From Caldithrix abyssi DSM 13497 (GTDB lineage: Bacteria > Calditrichota > Calditrichia > Calditrichales > Calditrichaceae), in assembly GCF_001886815.1 (NCBI RefSeq), contig NZ_CP018099.1, positions 1,734,501 through 1,798,500 on the forward strand: DNA of 64,000 nucleotides, read 5' to 3'. Positions 26,148 to 35,357 of this stretch are shown piece by piece (the first letter of the stretch is position 1; each line of letters starts with the position of its first letter). Below the pieces are notes generated by a model, which was not told the DNA's origin, did no database searches, and saw only the letters and a program-made list of their open reading frames with translations. Position numbers and translations under genes: made by a program.

Positions 26148-26645
26148 ATGAAAACGCCTGGAATTTTTTCAGCTATCAAATGGACGATGTCTGGCCTGAA
26201 CAGCCAGGTTAGAAAGATGGATGTGATAGCGGAAAACATCGCCAATGCGGAGCGCGCGCCGGATGAGAACGGCAAGTTGTACCAGCGAAAGATGGTTGTA
26301 GAAGAAGAGGGCGCACGCGTGAGGCGACCGGAATTTTTAAATCAACTGGCGCTGAAACTGCGTAAGGCAGATAAAGGGCATCTGCCGGCCATGCTGGAGA
26401 GCGACGGCCCGCTTAAAGCCCGTCCTGGCGATCCGTTAAAACTAAAGGTGGTGGAGGTAAAGGGCGAAAAATTGGTTTACAATCCGGGACATCCGCGCGC
26501 CGATGAAAACGGCTACGTTCGCATGCCTAATGTGAATATTGTGGAAGAGATGGTCGATTTGATTTCCTCTTCCCGCGCTTACGAAGCCAATACCACCGTG
26601 CTGAATGCCGCCAAACGAATGGCTAAAAATGCACTTAACATTTAG
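26148..26645 (+). CDS. flgC: Flagellar proximal rod protein FlgC
   Basis: This 165-residue FlgC is a rod subunit exported by the flagellar type III system. The N-terminus carries MDVIAENIANAERAPDENGK, and the C-terminal PNVNIVEEMVDLISSSRAYEANT is the conserved FlgC/hook-family helix. Length is slightly above the usual ~135-150 residues because of the middle domain. RBS AGGAGG precedes the ATG. It is followed after 8 nt by a small gene of unknown function. Confidence 0.97.
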   Translation: MKTPGIFSAIKWTMSGLNSQVRKMDVIAENIANAERAPDENGKLYQRKMVVEEEGARVRRPEFLNQLALKLRKADKGHLPAMLESDGPLKARPGDPLKLKVVEVKGEKLVYNPGHPRADENGYVRMPNVNIVEEMVDLISSSRAYEANTTVLNAAKRMAKNALNI

Positions 26646-26653
26646 GTGAGGTT

Positions 26654-26944
26654 ATGAAAATTTCGTCGAACAACTGGTCTGTTAAAAACCTGGAAAAAAC
26701 CTATCAACAGGTCAGTCCGCGGGTCGAAAAAACGCAGCCGGCCAAAACGGCTCAAAGATTAAAAGGCCTGTCCAGGCTGACCGCTTTTACCAGGAGCAAA
26801 AAGCTTCTACCGCAGGATATCTTAAGCCTGGACGAAAAAATCACACTCAAACGCCTGTTCGAAGATCAGGCCTCTTTTAATTTTTACGGAAAGTCAAATA
26901 GACCCGGGGCGATATCCGGTATGTTGCTGGACGTAACAGGATAG
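26654..26944 (+). CDS. Small protein of unknown function between flgC and fliE
   Basis: This 96-residue basic protein has a polar N-terminal half and a C-terminal half reading LSLDEKITLKRLFEDQ, an FYGKS segment, and GAISGMLLDVTG at the end. No signal peptide or membrane segment. It sits between flgC and fliE with 7-8 nt spacers on each side, so it is certainly in the rod operon. I do not recognise the family. The position suggests a rod or MS-ring assembly accessory protein, which is only contextual. Confidence 0.75.
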   Translation: MKISSNNWSVKNLEKTYQQVSPRVEKTQPAKTAQRLKGLSRLTAFTRSKKLLPQDILSLDEKITLKRLFEDQASFNFYGKSNRPGAISGMLLDVTG

Positions 26945-26951
26945 GGGGAAA

Positions 26952-27275
26952 ATGATGGCAGGAATCGACAAATTGCAAAGCGTTAACATCCGTGAACTGC
27001 AGGGACGCAGTACCGCCTCTGTAGAAAAACAGACGGCAAAACAAACGGGCGAAGTTAAAAGCTTTGGCGAAACCATTAGCGAGTTTGTACAGGCCGTCAA
27101 TGATGCGCAAAAAGATGCGGCGCAGGAAGTGAGCGATGTGATTCAGGGAAGATCGCAAAATCTGCATCAGGCCATGACGACCATCGAAGAAGCCCGCCTG
27201 AGTTTTCAGCTAATGCTCGAAGTACGCAATAAATTATTGGAAGGCTATCAGGAACTCTCACGCATGCAGGTGTGA
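26952..27275 (+). CDS. fliE: Flagellar hook-basal body complex protein FliE
   Basis: This 107-residue FliE links the MS ring to the rod. It is an all-helical protein with FGETISEFVQAVNDAQKDA and the diagnostic C-terminal NLHQAMTTIEEARLSFQLML plus the RNKLLEGYQELSRMQV ending, the most conserved stretch in the family. Start may be the ATG at 26952 or the one at 26955, which has better spacing from GGGGG. The difference is one residue. It is followed by fliF after 28 nt. Confidence 0.95.
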   Translation: MMAGIDKLQSVNIRELQGRSTASVEKQTAKQTGEVKSFGETISEFVQAVNDAQKDAAQEVSDVIQGRSQNLHQAMTTIEEARLSFQLMLEVRNKLLEGYQELSRMQV

Positions 27276-27303
27276 GCTACCTAAATTAAGAGGAGCGTAG
27301 AAG

Positions 27304-28941
27304 ATGAATCAGGTTGCCGGAAAAATGTGGCAGATATTTCAGCAGTATTCTTTCAAGCAAAAGATGGTAATCAGCACCGTGTTGCTGGCTTTTGTTTCCG
27401 CTTTAATCGTTTTGATTTTGTGGGCCAACCGCACGGAGTACGATTTATTGTTTGCCAATCTGAATTCCGCTTCCGCCAGTTCTATTGTCAGCGATCTGCG
27501 CGAATCTAAAATTCCCTACCGCATCGAAGACGGCGGCAAAAGCATTTACGTACCTAAAGACGCTGTGGCCGAGCTCCGTTTAAAATACGCCCAGGCGGGG
27601 TATTTAAAAGATACCATTACCGGTTACGAATTATTCGAAAATAATAAAATGGGAATGACCACCTTTATGCAGCGCTTAAACATGAAGCGCGCTCTGGAAG
27701 GCGAGCTGATGCGCACCATCAATCAATTTCAGGAAGTGCAGAGTTCCCGCGTCCATCTGGTCATTCCCGAAGACCGTTTGTTTGAAGAAAACAAAAAGGG
27801 CAGCGCTTCGGTAGTGGTAAATTTAAAGCCGGGCGCCGACCTTTCCCCCGCGCAATTAAAAGGCATTGCCGCGTTAGTGGCCAACAGCGTGGAGGGCATT
27901 GAACCGGAGAACGTGGTGGTGATGGATTCGCGGGGAGACGTGCTACTGGAAGGCAATAAAGAAAACAGTTTGCTGGCCAATGTCAGCAATCAATACCAGA
28001 TGCAGCAGAACATTGAAAAAACGTTGCAAGAAAAAGTGCAAAGCATTGTGGCTGGCGTGGTCGGCCCCCGAAACGCGGTTGTAAAGGTAACCGCCGAGCT
28101 CAACTTCGATCAGATCGAAAGAACAAAAGAGGAATACGACCCCGATAATCAGGTTTTGTTAAGCCAGGAAGAATACACCGAAACTTCCAACGACCTGGCC
28201 GACTCGGTCAATAACTACACAGTGCGCAAGGTGACCTCCAACTACGAGCTGAGCAAAACGGTGGAGCGTTACGTGTCCAATTCCGGCAAGATTAAACGCC
28301 TGGCCGTCGCGGTGCTGGTCAACGGCAAATACACAAAGGTTACTAACGACGACGGAAGCGTCGAGCTTAAATACGAACCGCGCAGCGAGGAAGAGCTAAA
28401 TCAGATTGCCGCCCTGGTAAAAAGCGCGGTGGGCTACGACGAAGAACGCGGCGATGTGGTGGAAGTGCAGAACATGCAGCTGGTAGATAGTACGCCGCCG
28501 GTAGAAGAGCCTAAATTTATCGATCAGATCGGTTTTGATTTCTGGCAACAATTGATCACCTACGCTCTGGTGGCGCTTGGTCTGCTATTGGGTTTTATTT
28601 TGCTGCGTAACCTGCTTAAAACCAGCATCAACAATTTGATGGTTCCGGCTCCGGAAGGCGCGCCTGCTCTGGCCGAAGGAAGCGCGCCTGAACAGCAGCA
28701 ATCGTTGCCGCAGGCCGGGCAGGGCGAGCAGACCGTTAACGAAGTGGTCGGACAGGTGGCCGGCGAAGAGCCGCTGGCCCTGCCGGAAGATATGTTCATG
28801 AAAAAACTGAGTCCGGAGGCGCGCGCCAAACTGCGGGCCAACGATAAAATGACCAGCGAAGTTTACAACTTTGTTAGCGAAAAACCAGAAGACGCCGCGC
28901 GTTTGATCAGAGCATGGCTGATTGATGATAAAAGAAGGTGA
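27304..28941 (+). CDS. fliF: Flagellar MS-ring protein FliF
   Basis: This 545-residue FliF forms the inner-membrane MS ring, on which the C-ring and export gate assemble. It has membrane segments near residues 20-42 and 415-440, with the periplasmic ring-building domains between (RYxLLFANLNSASASSIV, the MGMTTFMQRLN segment, SSRVHLVIPEDRLF, and a YVSNSGKIKRLAVAVLV segment). The cytoplasmic C-terminus (SPEARAKLRAND...AARLIRAWL) fits the FliG-binding helices. Length is normal. It precedes fliG with 7 nt between stop and the preferred fliG start. Confidence 0.98.
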   Translation: MNQVAGKMWQIFQQYSFKQKMVISTVLLAFVSALIVLILWANRTEYDLLFANLNSASASSIVSDLRESKIPYRIEDGGKSIYVPKDAVAELRLKYAQAGYLKDTITGYELFENNKMGMTTFMQRLNMKRALEGELMRTINQFQEVQSSRVHLVIPEDRLFEENKKGSASVVVNLKPGADLSPAQLKGIAALVANSVEGIEPENVVVMDSRGDVLLEGNKENSLLANVSNQYQMQQNIEKTLQEKVQSIVAGVVGPRNAVVKVTAELNFDQIERTKEEYDPDNQVLLSQEEYTETSNDLADSVNNYTVRKVTSNYELSKTVERYVSNSGKIKRLAVAVLVNGKYTKVTNDDGSVELKYEPRSEEELNQIAALVKSAVGYDEERGDVVEVQNMQLVDSTPPVEEPKFIDQIGFDFWQQLITYALVALGLLLGFILLRNLLKTSINNLMVPAPEGAPALAEGSAPEQQQSLPQAGQGEQTVNEVVGQVAGEEPLALPEDMFMKKLSPEARAKLRANDKMTSEVYNFVSEKPEDAARLIRAWLIDDKRR

Positions 28942-28948
28942 AAAAACA

Positions 28949-29971
28949 ATGGCAGAAGTAAGCGTTTCACGCAGAAGATTAACCTCGATTCAAAAAGTAG
29001 CGTTGTTGATGATCGCCCTGGGCGTTGAAAAAGCTTCCATGATTCTTAAAAATCTGAATGAATCGGAGGTAGAAAAAATTTCCATCGAAATGGCCAAACT
29101 GCAAAACGTTCCGGCAGAGGTCATCAGCGAAGTGATTGTGGAATTTTATGAAATGATGACGGCCAACAAATTCATCGTGCAGGGCGGAATCGATTACGCC
29201 CGCGAATTACTGGAGGCGGCCTGGGGCAAAAAAAGAGCGGAAGACGTTCTTAAAAGAGTGGAAGCGGAAACCGAAGTGAGCGCCTTTTACTTATTGCAAA
29301 CGGTGGACGACAAACAGTTAATCAACTTTTTACAGAACGAGCACCCGCAAACCGCGGCCTTAATTCTTTCTAACCTGCGCCCCCGCCAGGCGGCGGCCAT
29401 TATTTCCGAAATGCCCGAAGAGATGCAGTACGAAATCGCCTACCGCATTGCCACCATGGAAAAGACCTCGCCGGAGCTGGTGGAAGACATCGAAAATGTT
29501 CTGCGCGAACAGCTGGGCAACCTGTTTGGCGGCAACCTGAGCAAAACCGGCGGCGTGGAAACCGTGGCCGAAATCCTCAATTCCGTCAACCGCACGGCAG
29601 AAAAGAATATTCTCACCCATCTGCGCGAAAGAGATTCGCAACTGGCCGAAGAGGTCACCAACCTCATGTTCCTGTTCGAAGACATTGTACATCTGCCCAA
29701 TGCCACTATTCAACGCATTTTGAAAGAGGTCGATTCCAAAACGCTGGCCCTGGCCTTAAAAGCCACCAGCAGCGAGCTGAAAGAACGCATTTTTAAGAAC
29801 ATGTCGGAACGGGCGGCAAAAATGCTAAAAGAAGAATTGGATTATCTGGGACCGGTAAGAATTAAAGACGTGGAACAGGCGCAAAAAGAGATTCTGGAAA
29901 CGGCGCGCAGACTGGAAGAACAGGGCGAAATTATGCTCGTGCGCGGCGAAGAAGAAGAATTGATTGAATAA
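28949..29971 (+). CDS. fliG: Flagellar motor switch protein FliG
   Basis: This 340-residue FliG is the C-ring subunit that contacts MotA and sets rotation direction. QKVALLMIALG in the N-terminal domain, the NEHPQTAALIL (EHPQ) motif in the middle domain, and the charged C-terminal helix (FEDIVHLPNATIQRILKEVD, TLALALKATSSELKERIF) are all present. The frame is open from a TTG at 28922 inside fliF, but the ATG at 28949, 8 nt after AAGAAGGTGA, gives the normal length. It lies in the fliF-fliG-fliH order usual for this operon. Confidence 0.98.
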   Translation: MAEVSVSRRRLTSIQKVALLMIALGVEKASMILKNLNESEVEKISIEMAKLQNVPAEVISEVIVEFYEMMTANKFIVQGGIDYARELLEAAWGKKRAEDVLKRVEAETEVSAFYLLQTVDDKQLINFLQNEHPQTAALILSNLRPRQAAAIISEMPEEMQYEIAYRIATMEKTSPELVEDIENVLREQLGNLFGGNLSKTGGVETVAEILNSVNRTAEKNILTHLRERDSQLAEEVTNLMFLFEDIVHLPNATIQRILKEVDSKTLALALKATSSELKERIFKNMSERAAKMLKEELDYLGPVRIKDVEQAQKEILETARRLEEQGEIMLVRGEEEELIE

Positions 29972-29982
29972 AAGGGAAAACG

Positions 29983-30669
29983 ATGCTGCAATTTAAAGTG
30001 AAAATATCCAAACCCATCAAAAACATTGAGCCGCAAATTATCGATAGCCGGCAGGCAAAAAACGACAGCACCGCCGGAAAGGAGAAAAGCGGTAAAGCGT
30101 CGCTGGTGGAAGCGCAAAAGATTAAAATCTTAAAAGATCGCATCAAAATTCTCGAGCTGGAATTACAGCGCGCGCGCGAAGAATCGTTTAAAGCCGGTTA
30201 CGAAGAAGGAAAGCAGAATACGCTGCGCGCAGCCAACGAACGCATTGCCGAAGCGCGTCAGCAAATTGAACGCATCCAGAAAGATTACCGCGAATCCGTC
30301 GAACGCATCGAAAAACCGCTGCTGGAGCTGGCCAAAAAGATGGCTCAAAAGGTGCTGGAAATAGAGCTCTCTTTAACCGATGAGCACCATCAGATTTTGA
30401 TGAATCAGTTGCGCAGAATGATCCAGGAAGTGCAAAACGAAAAACATGTTACCGTTCAGGTAAATCCCCTGCACCTGCCCGATTTGAACAGCGCCGATAT
30501 CAAAGAAGCCTTCCATCTTCCCAAAGAAATGGAATTGACGGTTTTGCAGGGTAAACAACTCAAAAAGGGCGAGGCGTTTGTCAGTAGCGACCATTTTTAC
30601 ATCGACGGACGTTTTGAATCGCAAATCGAAGAATTAGGCAATCAACTCATTCACGGAGAAGAGGAGTAA
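29983..30669 (+). CDS. fliH: Flagellar export stator protein FliH
   Basis: This 228-residue protein has the layout of FliH: a disordered N-terminus (about 1-50), a long coiled coil (about 45-125, with an AGYEEG-like turn), and a C-terminal domain related to the peripheral stalk of V/F-type ATPases (PLLELAKKMAQKVLEIELS...MIQEVQNEKHVTVQVNP). FliH binds and regulates the FliI ATPase. Its stop TAA overlaps the fliI ATG by one base. Identity rests on architecture plus its place between fliG and fliI, since sequence conservation is low. Confidence 0.9.
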   Translation: MLQFKVKISKPIKNIEPQIIDSRQAKNDSTAGKEKSGKASLVEAQKIKILKDRIKILELELQRAREESFKAGYEEGKQNTLRAANERIAEARQQIERIQKDYRESVERIEKPLLELAKKMAQKVLEIELSLTDEHHQILMNQLRRMIQEVQNEKHVTVQVNPLHLPDLNSADIKEAFHLPKEMELTVLQGKQLKKGEAFVSSDHFYIDGRFESQIEELGNQLIHGEEE

Positions 30670-31982
30670 TGTTAAGTTTGCAAGAAAAATTCGAACGGCA
30701 TTTTCACCGGCTGGATGAGTTGAGCCCTATTTCTGTGGACGGCAAGGTAAAACAAATTACCGGCGTGGTCATCGAAGCCACTGGCCGCAATGGCAGCGTG
30801 GGCGATGTTTGTGAGATTTTTACGCGTAGCAATAAAACAATTAAAGCGGAAATCGTCGGCTTTAAAGATGAAACCATTTTGCTCATGCCGCTGGGCGAAA
30901 CCCTGGGCGTGGCAACCGGCAGCCGCGTTAAACGTTCTGCAATCCCATTGCGTGTGCCGGTGGGCGATATGCTGCTGGGAAGGGTGCTGGACGGCCTGGG
31001 CAATCCGATGGATGGCAAAGGGGTAGTCCCCACCAGACAGTACCGAACGGTTTTCAACTATCCGCCCAATCCGTTAAAGCGCAAAAGAATCGATCAGCCG
31101 CTGGCTACGGGCATTCGCGCCATTGACGGCCTGATTACCCTGGGCAAAGGCCAGCGTGTGGGCATCTTCGCCGGTAGCGGAGTGGGTAAAAGCGTGCTGC
31201 TGGGCATGATGGCCCGTTACACCAACGCCCATGTCAATGTCATCGCACTGATTGGCGAGCGCGGTCGCGAGGTAAGGGAATTTATCGAACGCGACCTGGG
31301 GCCGGAAGGCCTAAAAAGATCGGTGGTTGTTGTAGCCACTTCGGATCAGGCGGCCACAGTGCGCATCAAAGCCGCCCTGATTGCCACCACCATTGCCGAG
31401 TATTTCCGCGATCAGGGATTGGATGTATTGCTTTTGATGGACTCGTTAACGCGCGTGGCCATGGCCCAGCGGGAGATCGGGCTGGCCATTGGCGAACCGC
31501 CCACTACCAAGGGTTATACGCCTTCGGTCTTTGCCCTGATGCCGCGCCTGCTGGAACGGGCGGGCAATTCCGACACCGGCAGCATTACCGGCCTGTACAC
31601 CGTGCTGGTGGAAGGCGGCGATCTGGACGAACCGGTAAGCGACACAGCCCGATCCATCCTCGATGGGCACATCGTTCTTTCCAGAAAAATTGCAACGCGC
31701 GGACACTTTCCGGCCATCGACGTGCTGGAAAGCGTAAGCCGTTTACGGAACGAGGTGACGCAGCCTGAACATCAAAAGATGATCGTCAAACTGCTGGAAA
31801 CCATGGCCATATATCGCGAATCGGAAGACCTGATCAATATCGGCGCATACAAAAAAGGAACCAATCCTCGCCTGGACGAGGCGATCGAAAAAATTGAGGC
31901 CATTAACGACTTTTTAAAGCAAAACATTGACGAACGCTCAACGTTTGAGCAAACCATAGAACGCATGAAGGCAATCATTTAA
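30669..31982 (+). CDS. fliI: Flagellar type III export ATPase FliI
   Basis: This 437-residue FliI is the hexameric ATPase of flagellar export, related to F1-beta. It carries Walker A GSGVGKS (residues 169-175), the Walker B LLLMDSLTRVA, and the export-ATPase signature GEPPTTKGYTPSVFALMPRLLERAG (about residues 275-300, quoted only in part). Length is normal. Its start overlaps the fliH stop, and fliJ follows after 10 nt, giving the usual fliH-fliI-fliJ order. Confidence 0.98.
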   Translation: MLSLQEKFERHFHRLDELSPISVDGKVKQITGVVIEATGRNGSVGDVCEIFTRSNKTIKAEIVGFKDETILLMPLGETLGVATGSRVKRSAIPLRVPVGDMLLGRVLDGLGNPMDGKGVVPTRQYRTVFNYPPNPLKRKRIDQPLATGIRAIDGLITLGKGQRVGIFAGSGVGKSVLLGMMARYTNAHVNVIALIGERGREVREFIERDLGPEGLKRSVVVVATSDQAATVRIKAALIATTIAEYFRDQGLDVLLLMDSLTRVAMAQREIGLAIGEPPTTKGYTPSVFALMPRLLERAGNSDTGSITGLYTVLVEGGDLDEPVSDTARSILDGHIVLSRKIATRGHFPAIDVLESVSRLRNEVTQPEHQKMIVKLLETMAIYRESEDLINIGAYKKGTNPRLDEAIEKIEAINDFLKQNIDERSTFEQTIERMKAII

Positions 31983-31992
31983 GAGGATAAAT

Positions 31993-32457
31993 ATGCCGCG
32001 GGTTAACCATTTCAGGTTACAAAAAGTACTGGAGTTCAAGGAACATCTGGAAAATATGCGCACGCTGGAACTGTACAAAGCGCAAACGCAGCGCGCAAGA
32101 GCCGAAGACGAACTGCGCGCCCTGCACTCTTCTAAAGAGGCGCTGTTACAACAAGCCAGCCAGAAATACCACTCGCCAGATAAACTGAATCTGGCGGATT
32201 TACAGATCCATTTGAGTTATCTGGGACAGTTACACGACTCCATTGAACGCCAGAATCGGAGCGTTGAAGATTTAACGAAGGCGGTTGACCATAAACGCCT
32301 GGAATTAAACGAAGCGGTGAAAGAGCGAAAAATCATTCAAACTCTGAAAGATCAGTTCGCCGAACGTCAAAAACTACAAACCAAAAAAGCCGAAAATGCA
32401 AAGATCGATGAAATTGCATTGCGCCAGAAGAGCCGAAACGGGGAACAGGGAGAGTAG
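31993..32457 (+). CDS. fliJ: Flagellar export chaperone FliJ
   Basis: This 154-residue, highly charged, almost entirely coiled-coil protein begins FRLQKVLEFKEHLENM, the usual FliJ opening, and has DLQIHLSYLGQLHDSIERQ in the middle. FliJ is the central stalk of the FliI hexamer and an escort for export chaperones. Assignment depends on the start motif, length and position after fliI. Start ATG after AGAGGATAAA. Confidence 0.93.
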   Translation: MPRVNHFRLQKVLEFKEHLENMRTLELYKAQTQRARAEDELRALHSSKEALLQQASQKYHSPDKLNLADLQIHLSYLGQLHDSIERQNRSVEDLTKAVDHKRLELNEAVKERKIIQTLKDQFAERQKLQTKKAENAKIDEIALRQKSRNGEQGE

Positions 32458-32460
32458 CCG

Positions 32461-33033
32461 ATGGTGCGCATCCTGATAATAAGTACGTTAAGCATGCCTG
32501 TTATTGTGCTGGCCATTGTAGGAGCCATCTTTTTGATTAATCCGCCGCAGCCTGCTCCGGCGCCGGCTCCTGTTCCGCAATTATCGGAAAAGGAAAAGCG
32601 AATTAAGATTAAGGCGCACGTCATGCAGGATTTTCGCAACAAACGGTGGGGAGAGTTGCGCCACACTCTGGACAGCCTTTTTACCGTTATCGATTTGCTC
32701 AATGACTCTTTAAAACGAAAAGAGGCGATTATCGACACATTAAATCAAAAAATGGTCTTTTACCAGAACGACTATCAAAACCTGGAAAAACAAATTGCCG
32801 ATTTGCAAAAGAAATTAGGTCAGGCTAAAGAAGAGGAAAAGAAGATAAAAGACCTGGCCAAAACGCTTTCGGGCTTAAAGGGCAAAAGCCTGGCCAGAAT
32901 TGTGGCTAAAATGGACGATCGAACCGTCATCAAAATTTACAATCAAATGAGCAATACGTCTAAAAGAACTTTAATGAGCAGTTTGCCGGCAGAACGAGCC
33001 GCAGTTATTGCGCAAAAAATAATCAGAAATTAG
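32461..33033 (+). CDS. MotE-like membrane protein with coiled coil and MgtE_N-like domain
   Basis: This 190-residue protein has one N-terminal membrane segment (about 5-27), a Pro/Ala-rich stretch, a coiled coil (about 60-135) and a C-terminal helical domain (LSGLKGKSLARIVAKMDDRTVIKIYNQM in part, then LPAERAAVIAQKI) that resembles the MgtE N-terminal repeat. Proteins with this layout occur between fliJ and fliK in many flagellar operons (MotE/YlxF type), and MotE has been described as a MotC chaperone in Sinorhizobium. The periplasmic part probably helps assemble or stabilise the motor. ATG follows the fliJ stop by 3 nt. Confidence 0.8.
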   Translation: MVRILIISTLSMPVIVLAIVGAIFLINPPQPAPAPAPVPQLSEKEKRIKIKAHVMQDFRNKRWGELRHTLDSLFTVIDLLNDSLKRKEAIIDTLNQKMVFYQNDYQNLEKQIADLQKKLGQAKEEEKKIKDLAKTLSGLKGKSLARIVAKMDDRTVIKIYNQMSNTSKRTLMSSLPAERAAVIAQKIIRN

Positions 33034-33044
33034 TTGGGTGCAGC

Positions 33045-34655
33045 ATGAAAAATTTAATTTTGGATTTAACAGGCTCTGTCAAAAAGAATTTGCTCCATGG
33101 CGCTGAGCAAAAAAACAAGGGGTTGCTCACTAAGGGCGAACGGGGTGTGGCATGGAAGGATCAAAACAGCCTGTTTTACAACCTGTGGGCGGCGCAAAGC
33201 CAGACGCCGGTTAAACAGGTTAAAGCCAGTAATGAGCCAATCGTCATTCCCGTGCAAACGGCTGCGGCTCGTCTTTCTAAAAATCCACAGCAGAAGTTAG
33301 CGGCAGACACAAAACAAGGAAGAATCCCGACCGCTCTTGACCATCCAGAAGGGCAGGATACAGGCCCCGCCGCAGAAAATTCATTGCAGGCCTTTGTATT
33401 AAACGTTCCGCTGGCGGCGGCGCAAAAAACCATTGAAACGCCATCGGCCGTCCCCGCCGGGCAAACAGCGCAAACGGCTTTAGAAACGCTGACCGCCAGA
33501 ATTCTCCAGACCGCCTTAAATAGCCGTGCTTTAGCGGGCCTGTCGTCAAAGATCGTTAAAGTAGATTATCAAATAGAACCCGGGGCCTTTGCAACCATTC
33601 AGCAGAAATTAGGCCTGAACACAGCAAAAGGAGTGGCTGGCTTAAACGGAGGAGCGCAATCCGCAAAGGGTAGCGTATTTTTTAAAAATTTAAGCGGTCA
33701 AATGTGGGAAGCGGTTGAAAATCCGGCAGAGATCCAGCGCCTTGTCAAACAATTCAGTCTGAAAACCACGCCCGGAATGGAAGCGACGATTAACGCGCAG
33801 AAAGGCCAGGGCGAAGCGCCATTGGCCTTAGAGGTTAAAATCAACACAAAAGGCCTGTCTGCCCTACAAAATCCGGATGCCGCCGGCCTGCAGCAAGGAA
33901 GCATGTCCCGGCTCGAGGGCAAAAAAGGCGGAGCGAAAAACCCCACTGCGCCGCAAACGAGCGTGAATAACGAACCATTCCCCGGCGCAACAGCGCAAAA
34001 AGGCGCGGATTTAAATGTTCCGCTGAGGCTAAAGGTCGAACCTGTGCAGAAAACAACGGGAAGCAGCGTCTTAGAGGACGGTCTGGCAGAAACATTGAAA
34101 CAGTCACAGACTCAGGCGACGGATGAATTGTTCAAACAACTGAAAATAGAGATACAACAGCTTCCGACGCCCGTTTTCAATCGTGGGGCGTCCATGGTTG
34201 GGCCGAACGTTGCCGCCGCTTCTCATTTTTCCAATCTGGAAAATGTGGTGGCTAAAATTCAAGAGCTGCTGGATCAGGCGCGCGCCATGCATCTGCAAAA
34301 CAGAAATATTCAGATGAGCCTGGAGGAGACGCCCGTGGGCAAAATGGATATTCAATATCGGTCCAACGAACATCAATTAACCATTCTCGTGGAAAACGAA
34401 CAAATAAAAAACGAGCTGCTCAAATTTACGCCTGTCATTCAACAAAACCTGTCAGATAAAGGCATTGCGCTCAATGGGTTTCAAGTAAATGTGGGGCAGT
34501 TCGGGCAGTCCGAAGGCGGCAAACACGCTTCGGGCAAAAATAATCATAAAACGGCAAACGCCGCTAAAGCAGGAAAGGAGGTGACGGCGCATGAATCGCA
34601 ATCCACCGCTTTAAATCGCAAGTTTGGATACAACACCATGGAAATAACCATTTAG
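33045..34655 (+). CDS. fliK: Flagellar hook-length control protein FliK
   Basis: This 536-residue protein is dominated by a low-complexity, Gln/Ala/Lys/Pro-rich ruler region (about 1-400), without stable-looking domains. A compact C-terminal Flg_hook domain follows (about 405-490: MSLEETPVGKMDIQYR, LTILVENEQIKNELLKF, GIALNGFQVNVG). FliK sets hook length and switches export specificity through FlhB. It lies in the usual place before flgD. Length of the ruler varies widely between species, and this one is long compared with the ~405 residues of Salmonella. Confidence 0.9.
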   Translation: MKNLILDLTGSVKKNLLHGAEQKNKGLLTKGERGVAWKDQNSLFYNLWAAQSQTPVKQVKASNEPIVIPVQTAAARLSKNPQQKLAADTKQGRIPTALDHPEGQDTGPAAENSLQAFVLNVPLAAAQKTIETPSAVPAGQTAQTALETLTARILQTALNSRALAGLSSKIVKVDYQIEPGAFATIQQKLGLNTAKGVAGLNGGAQSAKGSVFFKNLSGQMWEAVENPAEIQRLVKQFSLKTTPGMEATINAQKGQGEAPLALEVKINTKGLSALQNPDAAGLQQGSMSRLEGKKGGAKNPTAPQTSVNNEPFPGATAQKGADLNVPLRLKVEPVQKTTGSSVLEDGLAETLKQSQTQATDELFKQLKIEIQQLPTPVFNRGASMVGPNVAAASHFSNLENVVAKIQELLDQARAMHLQNRNIQMSLEETPVGKMDIQYRSNEHQLTILVENEQIKNELLKFTPVIQQNLSDKGIALNGFQVNVGQFGQSEGGKHASGKNNHKTANAAKAGKEVTAHESQSTALNRKFGYNTMEITI

Positions 34656-34665
34656 GAGGAAGATC

Positions 34666-35346
34666 ATGGGCGACATGATTAATTCCATTACAAACACAAA
34701 CGTAGTAAATAGCGCACAGCAAAATATCGTTTCAGACAACGCGGATCTCGGGAAATATGAGTTCCTGCAATTGCTGGTGACGCAATTGAAAAATCAGGAT
34801 CCTCTATCTCCCATGCAAAGTCAGGATTTTGCCGCGCAGCTGGCCCAATTTAGCTCGCTGGAACGTTTGATGGATATCGACAACAGTTTGCAGCAGGGAA
34901 TGGATGCCGACATGCTTCTGGCCCAGACCATTCATAACACCATGGCCACCACCTTTATCGGAAAGGAAGTGCTGGCCTACGGCGACTCTTTTTCGCTGCT
35001 GTCTGGCGAAAGCGCCTCGTTAAGTTTTGAATTAAACGGATCGGTAAAAGAAGCCACCATCGAAATTTACGACGAAAACGACCAGCTGGTGCGAACGATT
35101 AAGATGACAGAGCTGGAGAAAGGCCGTCACAGTGTGGAGTGGGATGGCATGGACGAGGCAGGCAACGCGTTGAACGGCGGCATTTACCACTTTAAGGTTA
35201 AAGCCATCGATGAACAGGATAATGCGGTTACGGTTCAAACGTTTACGCGCGGTATTGTTTCCGCCATCAAATATGAGCAAGGACAGCCGGTATTGCTGGT
35301 TGATGGTAAAGAGATCTATTTCGGCGAAGTTGTTCAAATTGGTTAA
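34666..35346 (+). CDS. flgD: Flagellar hook-capping scaffold FlgD
   Basis: This 226-residue FlgD caps the growing hook. The N-terminal LGKYEFLQLLVTQLKNQDPL plus the PMQSQDFAAQLAQFSSLE motif is diagnostic. The C-terminal half has the FlgD Ig/Tudor pattern (ATIEIYDENDQLVRTI, GRHSVEWDGMDEAGNALNGG, YHFKVKAI). RBS AGGAGGAAG precedes the ATG. Next is the small flagellar operon protein, then flgE. Confidence 0.98.
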   Translation: MGDMINSITNTNVVNSAQQNIVSDNADLGKYEFLQLLVTQLKNQDPLSPMQSQDFAAQLAQFSSLERLMDIDNSLQQGMDADMLLAQTIHNTMATTFIGKEVLAYGDSFSLLSGESASLSFELNGSVKEATIEIYDENDQLVRTIKMTELEKGRHSVEWDGMDEAGNALNGGIYHFKVKAIDEQDNAVTVQTFTRGIVSAIKYEQGQPVLLVDGKEIYFGEVVQIG

Positions 35347-35357
35347 CGAGGTGTGCC

